A stretch of DNA of 64,000 bases from Polyodon spathula (Eukaryota; Chordata; Actinopteri; Acipenseriformes; Polyodontidae), in NCBI RefSeq assembly GCF_017654505.1, contig NC_054555.1, forward strand, positions 5,386,835 to 5,450,834, given 5' to 3'. The position numbers and the translations under genes were made by a program. Each line of letters opens with the position of its first letter. The stretch's first letter is position 1. This document shows, one piece after another, positions 11,057-22,564 of this stretch. The notes under the pieces were generated by a model. The model was not told the origin of the DNA, searched no databases, and saw only the letters and a list, made by a program, of their open reading frames with translations.

Positions 11057-13548
11057 GTGAGTATAGTTTTTCCTCCACTTTGAGATTACTGAAATAGTTT
11101 TCCCTCTGTGGTTTGTAAAGCTTTCAATTTCCATGTTTGTGTTGCTTCAGTATGCTAGGTGCTTCTTCACAGAGCTAGCTGCCAGTACCTTTACTTGCAA
11201 CAGCAGTAACACAAGGATTCTGTTGTGTAGGGATATGGCAACAAGCTGGGATAAAGGTGTTTAGCCCTCAAAAATAAAGTTAACATGAAAAACTAGTTTC
11301 TTGAAAATGTAATAAAGCTTTTAGATGTACATTGTGTTCATCTAAACTTTCAGATTTGTAAAGATGTGGATGTTTTTAATCAGTTTCCCTGCAAAGTGAT
11401 TGATAAAAGGTGCATTTGATTTAATGAGATCACAGACAAGTGTTTTAATATATCTGTGCAGTGTCATGTTTTGAATCTGTGACGATCATTTGTTGCAAGT
11501 GGTTTTATGACCCCTCATAAGAATATTGAGCAAGCAATATTTTATTAGCATGATGGATAGGTCTCTGGTGTTGTGTGCTAGTGTTTTAGCCAACCACACA
11601 TTTCACAAAGCCCAGTCTCTTGTATAGCATGTCCTTGTTCTTGCTTGTTTTACGAAACACTTTTTATGTGAAGGTCATGCCAGTGAAAAAAAACAAGGGA
11701 AAAAGGGAAAAGGTGATTCTGCCTGTACCAAAATAGGAGGCATATGTCAACGTACCACATATTTATGCCCAGGAAGATATTTACAGGGTAAATGTGGAGG
11801 GCCTTCTGCACGGCAATGCTGCTTACAAGGTGAGTCTGAAAGAACGCTCTGTGCTTTCCTGTACTTTATAACATGTGCTCTCTGTTCAAATTGCATGAAC
11901 ACTAGTCATTTGTTTGCAGTAAACATTAATTCACCCAGTCCATTTATGTATATTCAACCCAAGCCATTTCTACTACAAAGACCTTTCTGTAACAACTTTA
12001 ATAGTCTCGTACTATGAAGGAGTTATCTTGTTTTCATTGTATCCAATTGAATAAAATGACTCAATTAGGGATCATTTATTAAGAAGAATCTAAAGACATG
12101 ATTACCGCTGTTTTACTTTTCGATAAATCATCCATTATTTGGGACGCAACAGTAGACTCCATTGCTCTGTATTCCTCAATGGTGTTTCATTCTTGTCTTG
12201 CCTCTAGATTCAGGAGCATGGGACAGCCTGTGTGCTGGTCAGGTTTCCAATAGAGTGAGAGGCTGTGATAAATTTGGCTGCGGAGGATTCAACGCTAAGA
12301 GGTACATTATTATTAGTTGTTTTATGTCTTTCAGAAATAATCTATTGTGCCAGACCCTGGAGGACATGAGCGATTAAATTCGCAGGCCAAGTCGAAGGCA
12401 ACTTGGCAGTCACTGGAGAATGAAATTAAACAGCTTGTTGGTTATTCTCAGTGAGGCCTGGACGTTTATGTAATTGTCAATTACTCATAGAGAATGGATC
12501 ATATTCCCTGTAATCTTGTGTGTTATAGCTGCTTTATTCCTTCTTCTGTCTGCTTGTTCCACTGGTATTATGGCTGAATCATTTTTGGAGCTTCAACAGT
12601 CCAATCTCATTGATTCCTAGGGGTAGTCAGATCCATAAAGGCGTTGACGTGGTGTGTGACGATTACTCCATCGTGTATGCTCCCTTCACTGGAACTCTAA
12701 TGGGACAGGCACAGCCCTATGGGGATGCAAGCACTGTTGATGATGGTGTTAAACTCTCTAACTCAGGTACTGAACCATTGTTTGATGGATCACCCTATCT
12801 GAATTTATAAGAATCGGTCTCATCGGAGAAACAGAAAAGTGTGTTGTTTTAAATGGAACTTAATGCTGTAAACTTTTATAATGCACTGTACTGGTGCTGT
12901 GTTTGTGCTGTGACCGGAATCTTGGAAGTGGACAGTACTGGCTGCTGGTAGCAATATCTGAAATCCATAGGAATGTCAAACCCACACAATCCAAACTGAA
13001 TACCGGAAGCTCAGCAAATCGCTATATTATAGTGTACTGCGTATGTAGTCAAAGATGTATGGAAGTACATATCGTGCTGGTGCACATTTTAACTAGCTGA
13101 ACCTGCAAATAATAATGAGTAAGGAGCTCACTGCACAGGAATGGGTTTAGTCCACACTCCCAGAGCCATCGTGACCCCAGTGGTTGTGAAGTGCTAATAT
13201 TCTCACCACACACACACACACACACACACAGTACTGTGTCGAGCGCCACATTTTTTTAAGAGCTGTATACACTGTAAACAAAACAATGCCGCTATAACAC
13301 AGACAGCAGCTGGACAATTCATTGTAACAATGACGTGATGAAAAATGTGCTTCGATTAATATCATTCCTTTTGATTTTAAGCTTACTGTGTGAAGATCTT
13401 CCATATCCGCCCCTACCGGTACAGTGGACCAATCTCGAAAGGCGACAAACTGGGATACCTGCTCCCAATGCAGGAACAATATTCGGGTGTCACCTCTCAC
13501 CTTCATCTCCAAATGTGTGACAAGTCTGACCCCTCTCCTTACATTTAA
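11014..13548 (+). CDS. LECT2: LECT2, leukocyte cell-derived chemotaxin 2, with extra defensin-like module
   Basis: Joined exons 11014-11056, 11674-11829, 12208-12301, 12621-12766 and 13382-13548 give 606 nt and 201 aa. All junctions are GT-AG and in frame. Residues 1-18 are a signal peptide. Residues 29-66 form a six-cysteine module (C32, C39, C46, C55, C63, C64). Residues 67-201 are the LECT2/M23 domain, with six cysteines (75, 86, 91, 110, 149, 192) placed as in the three disulphides of mammalian LECT2. Zinc ligands are H103 and D107 (HKGVD) and H188 (HLH). LECT2 is a secreted, liver-made, zinc-binding cytokine with a metallopeptidase fold and no shown protease activity. In fishes it is an acute-phase, antibacterial protein. 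Mammalian LECT2 is about 151 aa, and the excess here comes almost entirely from exon 2. The gene converges on FBXL21, matching human synteny. Family assignment is very secure. Confidence 0.95.
11674..11829 (+). CDS. LECT2: LECT2 exon 2: cationic linker and beta-defensin-like six-cysteine module
   Basis: The exon is 156 bp with phase 1 at both ends, so it can be skipped without a frameshift. It encodes the end of the signal peptide, a lysine-rich linker (EKKQGKKGKG), and then cysteines spaced C-x6-C-x6-C-x8-C-x7-CC. Vertebrate beta-defensins show C-x6-C-x3-5-C-x9-10-C-x5-6-CC, so the pattern and the closing CC agree, with slightly different loops. Mammalian LECT2 has no such segment. Skipping the exon would give a 149-aa protein, close to the mammalian length. 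The function is inferred only from the cysteine pattern and charge. Confidence 0.85.
12208..12301 (+). CDS. LECT2: LECT2 exon 3 (start of M23-like domain)
   Basis: It encodes residues 67-98, including WDSLCAG and the GCDKFGCGGFNAKR segment. These match the N-terminal part of mature LECT2, with the C86-C91 pair. The acceptor is CCTCTAG and the donor is GTACAT. Confidence 0.93.
12621..12766 (+). CDS. LECT2: LECT2 exon 4 (zinc-ligand exon)
   Basis: It contains HKGVD (H103, D107), which supplies two of the three zinc ligands, and VYAPFTG, which is nearly invariant in the family. The exon runs from acceptor TTCCTAG to donor GTACTG and leaves phase 1. Confidence 0.94.
13205..13230. repeat. (CA)n microsatellite in LECT2 intron 4
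   Basis: About 13 CA units between LECT2 exons 4 and 5. The intron is otherwise unremarkable. Confidence 0.85.
13382..13548 (+). CDS. LECT2: LECT2 exon 5 (C-terminal exon with HxH)
   Basis: It encodes YCVKIFHIRPYRY, the GDKLGYLLPMQ segment and SHLHLQMCDKSDP, and ends at TAA 13546-13548. H186 and H188 form the HxH of the M23 fold, and H188 is the third zinc ligand. Confidence 0.94.
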
Positions 13549-13720
13549 ACAGACGTGTCGGCTACGGTGAATGAACGCCGCATTCTATGCCTGTTCTTGG
13601 TTCTCTTTCTAGATGTTACTTTGCTATAGCGTTTCAGAACCTTTAAAACACAATGCTTCTATTACGATCATCACCTGCATTATAAGCTATACGCCAATAA
13701 ATGCTTGTTAATGTATAATG
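13549..13720 (+). terminator. LECT2: LECT2 3' UTR and polyadenylation signal
   Basis: A canonical AATAAA lies at 13696-13701, about 150 bases after the stop codon. T-rich sequence follows at once. This predicts a short 3' UTR ending near 13720. Confidence 0.7.
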
Positions 13721-13870
13721 TGTCTTTTTTTAAAAAAACAAAACAAAAAAAAAAAAAACAAAATTATTCATTTTTAATAGTAAACAATTTCAATTTTAAT
13801 TTTTTTTCAAAAAAAAGTTATTTAACAGCAGATGATTTATAGATAACTTTTATATAAATTATTTATTTTT

Positions 13871-13872
13871 AT

Positions 13873-13962
<90 letters not shown>
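13871..13962. repeat. (AT)n microsatellite
   Basis: About 45 AT units with one phase slip (ATAATA near 13882). The tract is self-complementary. Confidence 0.95.
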
Positions 13963-13965
<3 letters not shown>

Positions 13966-15271
13966 ATTCTTATGGTGTTAGTATACAAATAAACGAATAA
14001 TCAAATAACATGAACACGGTATGGTCTTTACGCAGCAATTACATATATTATTGTGTAGTTATAATGCAACAAGATGCTTTATGATAAAATGCTGTCATTT
14101 GCTTGCATCTTTTTTTAACTGCACTGTATTTACATGGGTAGCAGGTTTGTAACCACTTGCGCAATTGAATTATGTAACTGCACTGTGCTTTTTGCACCAG
14201 CAGAGGACACTCAATGCAGCCTCTCGGGAGATCATGAAAGATGAAAGTCTCAAAGGTTCCCATTCATAGTTCTATGATTGTTACACCACAGGTACGCTGA
14301 ATTACAAACACGGAGCTTTAACATGTCTGATTATTCATGGGTCAGGTTCTAATAACATTAACACACTAGTATCCACGAAAGGCAAATAAAAACAAGATTG
14401 AAGAGCATATGATACAGCGTACACAGTCATTTTTGAGTAAATATTAACAGAATTTTCTTTGCAAATTAAACAACTGAAATGCTCATTTGACATTAATGAC
14501 TTAACAGCTTTTATTGCTGCCTTCATTAATATACAGCAAATTATACAAGTGTCGCATCGTAAAACCCCTTGACATTTCACACTTGATTATCTGATTTTGA
14601 CAGTTTGAGATGTCAGTTACTATAATTCAATTTTAAATCTAGTGCCCGCCTCTGTAATTATGGAGGCTGTTAGCATCTATTTAGAAAAGTACATTGTTTT
14701 AAAATGAAATTGGAAAATTGCTCAAATAAAATTAAAACGTAATTATGCTTGTAATTGTAAAAGTGTTTTAATGAGAAATTATTAACTCTATGCAAATTGT
14801 AAAACTGCAGCTTGGTGTAAGGCAGCATTGTGTTGTGTTGGTGGAAAGGTTACAGATTTAAAGCTAGTACGGTCGGTAGCTTAATCTTAATTTGAAGGAA
14901 TTATACATGCTTTAAAACTGAATACATGCGGATAAACTCAGGAATAACAGCACTGTCAACGAGTGTTATATGAGTTGTTTTTCCGAGTTCAAACCAACAG
15001 CGGCCACGGTGAACTGGCTCTTAATGTTAAACAAACTAAGATGAAATGGAAAACTGTAGGTCATATGTACCCCCGTAACAGCTACAGATTCATACGAGCG
15101 AGATGGAATATCGTGGAAATAGCATCGATTGCATTGTAGCTACTGTGTTCAGTGTTTCAGAGCACACACACATACATTGCAACTGTAAAGTTCCCCTTGA
15201 TTGTAAAATTAAAACATTTTGCATTAAACAAAACATTTCGTTTATTTTGTAAATTATTTCCCTTTCATTTG

Positions 15272-15274
<3 letters not shown>

Positions 15275-15350
<76 letters not shown>
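15275..15350. repeat. (AT)n microsatellite
   Basis: Thirty-eight uninterrupted AT units in the spacer between the convergent genes. Confidence 0.95.
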
Positions 15351-15357
<7 letters not shown>

Positions 15358-15451
15358 CAGCTTGAAAAAAGTTCAACAAAAATATCAAGAAACGTATGAA
15401 TTCTGGCGCTTTCCTTTAAACAAATGCAATAATTGCAATGTCTCCAATTCA

Positions 15452-15465
15452 CCACAAGATGGCGA
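15452..15465 (+). promoter_or_regulatory. Candidate CTCF site
   Basis: CCACAAGATGGCGA fits the CTCF core with one mismatch (A where C or T is usual). It lies between the convergent LECT2 and FBXL21 genes. Confidence 0.35.
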
Positions 15466-16569
15466 ACGCTGCTAAAATAAGGTCCTCCTTTGAACCATAA
15501 GTCTGCAGCATCACACATCACATCTCGTCCGAAAAATATGAACTATCGCATGTACTAGAATTAATTACGGTTAAAAACATGTTGTCATGTTCCAGTACAT
15601 TGCAATGATTACCAAAAATACACACTTGACAAAAAGTGCCTGTATAGTTTGTAATATAAAACCTCTCCTGTCTGTGGGGAAGTCACTGCCACAGATTTTG
15701 TATTGTATAATAAGACAGATGTACAGTCATGTGTAGAACACATAGCATTCTTCAAACATGTTTAATGTAATGTATAGACACACAGTGTGTACAGTATAAG
15801 TAGGCATGTTCAGCCTGTTTAAGAATGTGTATTATGAATATGATGTGTGCATTGCTCAGTTATAGATGTATGACAGAGCGCAGCACTGTCCAGATGCAGT
15901 GTAGTATCTGTTGACACCATGTGCCTGAGCTATAAAAATGCAAGTGGCGTGTTGATGAAAGATTGCACTTCACTTTCTGTCCTTCCAGACATTAATCCCA
16001 TAACTGTTATAAATTAGAAACACATTTTAAACTATATTCATATCAGCAGTAAATATCCAGAGTGAACAGGATTCAAAATAAGAACCAGGGAGGCATTACT
16101 TGTCTTTACTTCTGTTTAATACAAAGCACTGCTATGCTTATAGAAGACACCGGGTATCAAAATAAACCGAAAGTAAGAAATATACAAATCACACAACGTT
16201 ACAATTTAAAACAGGAAAAAAAATAAATATCAAAAACAGTAAATCTATCCATTAATAGACAAACTTCTAAGTTTTTAGGGATGACTAAAACTATGCCAAT
16301 TTTGCCCTTCAGTTTAATCCTTGAGAATGCTAAAGAATGCTAGATGAAGCCGATCAGTTGCGGAGACAAGCCATCACAGTTTCTGTACTTTTGATCTCCT
16401 GCGACAGTGTCCTTCCAGCAATTTAATGCTTTAACTACTTGGAAATCTTGTGTTGACTCACAACTTTAACTTAGACATAATATAAAGTGGACCATAGACC
16501 AGAAATATTTTTGCGGGTGGATTATCAAAATATGCGTATTTCACCAGCTGCAAGAAATAAAGCATAGCT

Positions 16570-17357
16570 TTTAATTTTTTGTACTTTTATTTTTTTTAAA
16601 AATAAGCACTAATTTATATAATGCAACATTTTTACTGAATTGCAACATTTTATCAAACAGGCTTCTAAGTCATATAAGTAGAAGTAGCAAAGACGCCTAT
16701 TAAATATCATATGAATTCAATACTTAGCATTTCAACCACAGAAAAGTCAAGAAAACAGGCTTTAGCTTTTCATAATCAAGTTGATATTTTATCTGCCATT
16801 TGCCCTTTTAATGACACAAACGATCCTAAATGAATCATGTAAGGAGCATGACATTCTTTACATTTCTAAGGAGTTGGAACAAAACATATTATATATAATC
16901 TATAATATATAATATTAAACACTATGCATCTGAAAAGTGACGGGTTATGAGTAAATCTCTATCTGACATATAAGTTTAACAAACAAATACAACTCTTTTA
17001 AAAGTAAACTCCCAATTTCAATGTGATCGTTTGCTATTTTGTTATACAGTATATATATAAAATAAGCCTTGGTTGATGGGGAGCCAAACATAGTAGGTAC
17101 ATGATCTCTCCTCTGTCTTTAAGGAACTATTTTTCTAAACATGTGGAAAGGAGTCTTTAAAGTAATTTTCATTATTTGACAAATTAATCCAAAATAATGT
17201 TGTTAGAAAAAGTGGAAAGAATCAAATGTCTTTTATGTGTTTATGTGTCTTCCAAATAATGAAATTGGTAAGGGAAGTCCCGAGTTGGTTTGATGCCATC
17301 TACTGTCGGGAGGAGAGAGACCGTCTCAGTTGGGTGGTTATGTACAGTCTGAACAGT
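16570..17357 (-). terminator. FBXL21: Probable FBXL21 3' UTR
   Basis: On the minus strand the first AATAAA after the stop codon is at 16591-16586 (TTTATT on the plus strand). A weaker ATTAAA is near 16812-16807. This implies a 3' UTR of about 550-800 bases. The sequence is AT-rich and shows no coding potential. Confidence 0.4.
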
Positions 17358-18001
17358 TTACCATGTGGGCATCATGTCTGGAAACCACATCCTTCCCAGG
17401 TGTTTCGAAACCTCATAGTGAATCTGCTCCATGCTGTACTTGCTATCTGGAATCAGCACCTCCTCCATTATGGACAGCTCGCTGAGCCGTCCACCACACC
17501 TCTTCACAAACTCAAGGAAGCCACTGCAAGTCACCTCGCATTCCCCGAGGCCGATAGCTGTCAGATTCTTGCAGCGATCAGCAATACGGATGAGCTCATC
17601 ATCCAAGGGCTGGAGGCCGTTGGCGCAAACTACCAGCTCAACCAACCTGGGGCAGTTCAGTCCTATGCGACCAAGCATCTCTTTGCTGACAGCCTGCCCA
17701 AAATAGAGGTGCGTCACAGGGGTTTCCTCGCGGAAGAAGGGCTCGAACTCCTCCTCGTACAGGTAGAAGTACATGACGATGCTGACCGTGGGGGAGTGCT
17801 GCACCAAAGCATCCCAGCTGCTCTTCTTGATGGAGTGGAACTGGGTCTGCCCAGGGTTCTCGCTCACAACATCAATGCGTAGGTGTTCCAGGAGCACGTG
17901 CTTCTCAGTGGACAGGGCCAAGAGCAGCTCATCACTCAGCAAGTAATAATTCAAAGCGAGTTCCCGAAGACCGTGACACTGATCAGCCACACACAGAATC
18001 C
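17358..18001 (-). CDS. FBXL21: FBXL21 last coding exon (LRRs and CRY-binding tail)
   Basis: It encodes 213 residues from [20 protein letters not shown] to the terminal PDMMPTW, then the stop at 17360-17358. It is more GC-rich than its surroundings, as expected of a long conserved exon. Confidence 0.95.
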
Positions 18002-20369
18002 CTGCAGAGGTAAAAAAAAACAAACAAAACAAAAACGTTTAAAAACAAAATGTTAAAACAGAATAAGCAACACTTTAGACCAGGGATGTGAAACATAAGG
18101 AGCGATGCCATACAGCCCACGGAATATCGCGTATTCAATAGGAGACAGGTAAAAATAAATTGCAAAAAAAAATCATCAAATATATAGATAGGGATCCATT
18201 TATTTCATACATAGTTTCTTTTAATGTTTTATTATTTCACAAGCACATGTTGCTTACAAATTAAGCATGTTGGCTTTCCATTGATGTCCACAAAGAAATA
18301 TGAAATTTCCCATTTCTCACAGCACATGTGGTCCACCTTTCTCTTCATGGAAAAAGACATGATGACACTTGTCACTACAGAACTTACAAAGCAGAACTGA
18401 AAACCCATTTAGTAGTAAAAATAAGTTTATTGTTTGCGAAAGATATGCCTGATGGCAAATGAACAATTGGCAAACAGTTATGCCCGACATGAACATGATA
18501 GCCGACAGATACATAATACATTCACATTACAATCTGGCCCACGGTCTTGTCCATTGGAGCTTGATAGCCATCCCTATGCCGGCCGAGCTGAGGTGAATGC
18601 AATACAGTGATTAAGAATGGCTCTACCAGCGGGCAGGACAAGTGGCACTTGGGGTCACCTTCCCCCTGGAGAAGGCACACTGCAGGGTGGAGGCAGGGAG
18701 GAGGTGGACGAAACAAACGACAGTGGTTTGTGGGAAGAGAGACTTATTTAACTGGTCAAACTGGTAACGTATGAGATTGATGGGTGGAGTCTCCTTTCGG
18801 AAAGACAACAAGTTCCCAATTCTGGTATCACTGCTGTCGCAACTCGAATCAACTGACGCACTGCCGTCTCAGCCACGAGGTCAGCGATTGACAGCAATCA
18901 CAGCAACATGACAATGTGTGTTGCTCGTGAAAAGGAACTCTCTCAGAAGCATGTTTGCACATGTGTCCTAAGAGGTGACGGTGAGTGAAATAAACAATAT
19001 GTGCTATTTAGGGTGGTGAAAATATGCTATGTATGATCATTTTTGTTAAATACAATAATTTTTAGAACTGTCACTCGACTGTACTTTCTTCAATTCAAGG
19101 AAGGCAATTCAATAATAAACAAACAAAACACAAAATGCAGCGATTGCTTCAGTGAATAGTTTCTTCAGATCAGAATGGAGACTAGCTTTCACTTACCAGC
19201 AGGGGAAACATGAGGGCAGCTGCTCATCTTGAGAAGTTTAAGAGTATCGCTGTTGTTAGCGACAAGCACTTTTAGAGACGGATCATCTACAGGAGTGTCA
19301 TCAATCTTTATGGACGAGAGTGATTTCGAGTTCACAAACACCACAGTGAGAGCAGAGACAAAATGGGACTGGAGAAATAAAAGAGTTGTCATTTGGACTG
19401 CTTTTAATTTTAAAAAGCATGTTAAAGAGTTCTGAAAAGCTTCATGGTATACAGATGCTTTACAGTTCAAGTAAAATAAACAGCAACACAAATTTGAAAT
19501 AGCTAAGAAAATCAGAAGCTAATGTTTGCCAATAATACGTGTGACTATTAGCTCTTACCTTTGCAACATTCATGAAGCTAGGTCTTGCTGTGGAGATCAG
19601 CCCCAGTGTCTTGATTGTGCAGTTTACCAACTGTGAAAGAATGTCACAGGCAGCCTCAGCAGATTCTGTGCAACTATCCACCTACATCATAATACAAACA
19701 CGTTTTAAACAATGTTAATGTAAAATCAGAACTCAGTTTTTAACCTACCTATTAGTAAGAGATACAGTCACTTGCTCAATAGCACGTATTAAGAAGCTGG
19801 TATAATTAGTTTGCCACCATTACCAAGGACTATAGAGCACAGTGGTCTTTCTCTGAGTGGCCACTCCCTCTCAACACACCTGAAGTAAAAAGGTGTAAAC
19901 AGTTTGATTGTAAAATGATTTTATCGGTTTTGAGGCTTCGTAAACATTACCTAAGCCAGAGAGATGAAGGAACACCCAGGGAATCCTTTACCTTGAAGCT
20001 GACGTACTGCAGGTGTTGAGCGTGCTTCTTTATAATCTGCTGGATCAGCTCGGGGTGAGTGGATTTCAGGTACGAAGTGGCTGGCTGGTTCAGTTCGAAT
20101 TCAAATCTCCTCCAGAGGTCAGGGATGTGGAAGACTTCGTTCCACCTCCTGCACACAGAGGAGGCCCGGGCGCGGTCCACCAGGGACAAGTGCTGGAACA
20201 CCAGCAGCACCACATGATGAGGCAGGTTCCCCCAGTCTTCCGTGGCATTCTGCCTGTAGGCCATGCTCTTAAAGAAAGAGGCAGAACCAGATCTGTGCTT
20301 CTTGTTCCCTTTCTCCGAGGCAGAAAGACCTTGACTCTCAGGGTTGATGCTTAGTCTGCCTCGCTTCAT
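17358..20369 (-). CDS. FBXL21: FBXL21 (FBXL3-family F-box/LRR protein), cryptochrome ubiquitin-ligase receptor
   Basis: The minus-strand join of 20369-19992, 19681-19559, 19368-19197 and 18001-17358 gives 1317 nt and 438 aa, with all junctions GT-AG and in frame. The F-box is at residues 47-92 ([20 protein letters not shown] onward). The rest forms leucine-rich repeats and ends in PDMMPTW. In the close paralogue FBXL3 the C-terminal tail and final Trp enter the FAD pocket of cryptochrome, and this tail is kept. The protein should act in an SCF complex that ubiquitinates CRY proteins: FBXL3 in the nucleus, FBXL21 more in the cytoplasm. The sequence is close to both paralogues. FBXL21 is chosen because it lies tail to tail with LECT2, as in human 5q31. 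The start MKRG matches the family; an upstream in-frame ATG at 20390 lies in the probable intron. No break or frameshift is seen, unlike the decayed human copy. Confidence 0.92.
18530..18900. repeat. GC-rich insertion-like block in FBXL21 intron
   Basis: In the 1.2-kb intron between the last two FBXL21 exons, this block is clearly richer in G and C than the flanking AT-rich intron and has more CpG dinucleotides. It lacks coding potential on either strand. Its composition suggests an inserted, unclassified mobile element fragment. No terminal repeats were identified. Confidence 0.35.
19197..19368 (-). CDS. FBXL21: FBXL21 third coding exon
   Basis: It encodes [19 protein letters not shown] through [11 protein letters not shown], the most conserved LRR stretch of the family. 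It leaves phase 1 at donor GTAAGT. Confidence 0.94.
19559..19681 (-). CDS. FBXL21: FBXL21 second coding exon
   Basis: It encodes 41 residues ([20 protein letters not shown] and on to RPSFMNVAK). These are near-identical to the FBXL3/FBXL21 family at the matching exon. The donor is AAG/GTAAGA. Confidence 0.93.
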
Positions 20370-20370
20370 T
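19992..20370 (-). CDS. FBXL21: FBXL21 first coding exon (F-box)
   Basis: It encodes residues 1-126: a variable basic N-terminus (KKHR at 23-26), then the F-box and the start of the LRR region ([20 protein letters not shown]). The acceptor TTGGTTTTCAG sits one base before the ATG, so the 5' UTR lies in one or more exons further upstream. The donor is AAG/GTAAAG. Confidence 0.92.
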
Positions 20371-20849
20371 CTGAAAACCAACACATGCATTGTGAGGATG
20401 TTTTCAATAGCATGACAACATAATGTGCATCTTAAGCTTGTTATGTCTTACAAGGAGTGCAAAACAAGGTCTATTTATTAAAACATTTTCTTGGGTTTTT
20501 TTTTTTGTTTTGCTTGTATTTTTATACTTCAATGTGTGATATGCAAATATGTCAAAAGGTAACTTCATGGTTGAAAAGTTATTGCTGCTTCTTGATTGTA
20601 GTTCCAAGTCACTCCAAAGGTCAAGCCACAATCAGACCATGTGACCTACAACAAAGGTATCCCAGGATGCAGCAGTTTACCTTTAGTTTGCTTAAAAGAT
20701 ATCCTAAATTTTAGTAAGACAAAAAGAATAACCAAATGATTTCCAGCACAATGAAAGGGGTGCAGTAATAATTTTAATGGAGCTATAATACAAATGAGAA
20801 AGTAAGTCTGATGGTTTGACAAATGTATAAAATAAAAAATGAAATGACT

Positions 20850-20850
<1 letters not shown>

Positions 20851-20909
<59 letters not shown>
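20851..20909. repeat. (AAT)n microsatellite
   Basis: About 20 AAT units within the FBXL21 5' intron region. Confidence 0.93.
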
Positions 20910-21560
20910 CACATATTTAACAACAAATAGGTGGAAGCACCATTTCCTCTAAAATCATGTCAAATTAAATTTCACATGTGAATTTATTATCTCAACTTTG
21001 ATTCAGTCTAATGAAGAAAGAACAATTCTTTTGAATGTCAAGATCCTTGCTTGTCAGCTCTGACTTGAAATATGTTTTAAGCAACACTATCAATGCATTT
21101 AAACTTACTGCTCTGTGCTGAACATTTAAAAAATTGAGGAAAAGAAAAAATGTTAAGTTCTGAAACAAAAAAGTAGCTTGACCCATATCTCATCAGCTGG
21201 TACAGTCACTCAGTCACTATAGATCCTATCCTCTGATCCTGTATTCCTCTTGAGATCCACATATCTTCATATCAAAACACGTTTAGCCACAGGGAGAAGT
21301 TGTTCTTTGTCCAAAGGACTGGTATCAGGACACTCATGACCTTAATGCTTAAGATAATTACCTGTACTATCAGTCATCATTTCACAAGATCTGTACCAAA
21401 GCCTGGTGTCTAGATCATGTCTAGCCACAAGACCTTGAAAACCACATTCTGTGCCGTGTTTATAGTTCTTACAGTAAGCCCTAGCAAGGTTGTTAATGCA
21501 ATGGCATGTGTGCATATTAATTGCTGTGTAACAAATCCTCAGAACAATAACTGAATAAGG

Positions 21561-21608
21561 GGCGCGCACACGCACACGCACACGCACACGCACACACGCA
21601 CACACACT
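21561..21608. repeat. (CACACG)n / (CA)n array
   Basis: A compound GC- and CA-rich tandem array (GCGCGCACACGCACACG and on). The alternating purine-pyrimidine sequence is prone to Z-DNA. Confidence 0.9.
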
Positions 21609-22564
21609 TAATCTTTTTTTTTTCTTACTGGGACAACAGCTGCTGTCATTTTACCTTTTTTAAAAATGGTAACACATTTGCAACACTGAGCAAAATCTGA
21701 CATAATCTAGCATACCATGTAGGTTTTTATATGTGCAAGGGTACTTCCAATTCCAGGTCAGCGTATATCTCTGGTGCACTCTTTGATAGGGCAGGCCCAG
21801 AAAAGAGATCTACACTGTTGGCAAAATGTAAGTGTAGTTACTGCCAATAAGTTACAGTGGGGATGTGACATGTAATATAATTACAAATAATCTACATTTC
21901 ATAACGATACCATTATATATATATATACACACACCACACGTTAGCAATGGAATCAGCTTTTGTAACAAGTTTTGTCAACCTGATCCATACTTCATGTAAA
22001 GAGATATAATTAGCAAATCTGTATGTCAGTGATGCCACCCACTTACAGTATGCCACGGTTACCTCAAGTGCTACTTTACCTGTTTAAAATGGTGCCACAC
22101 CCAAACCAAATCACCAGGATTTTTGTTTTGTAGTTAATGAGTAACAAGAACACAAACACTACTACACATCTAAATGAATTACCTCGATATTATATTTACT
22201 CACTTTCTTATCATGAATGCCAACCAAGAGTCCAAAGGGTTCAGTTACTGTTACCATCATTTGTGACAAGCAAAGCATATCTATTTTCAAGCATATTGTG
22301 TATTGTGGCTTTCTCAGAATGAAGATTGGAAAGGACTTAAATGTCTGATTAAAACAGACTGCGTTGCATGTGAAAGTTTTTTTTTTTTTTTTCATAGCAA
22401 GAGCTGGATGAATGGTCCAACACAGCCTTCAATAGGTTAAGTATCACCTTTTGTGTACATTTACAGAATGTAAAGTACATAAAAATGTCAATGTAAAGTT
22501 TTATTCACAAAGTGATGAAGATTAAGAAATAAATGCATATGTTACAGTAAAAGTCAGAATCTGG

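Larger units (their letters stand above)
13725..16560. other. Convergent spacer between LECT2 and FBXL21
   Basis: The stretch is very AT-rich, with A/T homopolymer runs at 13725-13810 and two long AT arrays (13871-13962 and 15275-15350). No coding exon was recognised. Both genes end towards this spacer, so it should contain 3' ends and little promoter function, apart from the candidate CTCF site at 15452-15465. Confidence 0.55.

Noticed and set aside
17226..17882. 218-codon plus-strand frame opposite the last FBXL21 exon
   Set aside because: It is the antisense shadow of a conserved coding exon.
20388..20390. Alternative FBXL21 start codon seven codons upstream of MKRG
   Set aside because: It lies before a good splice acceptor (GGTTTTCAG), and the family starts at MKRG.
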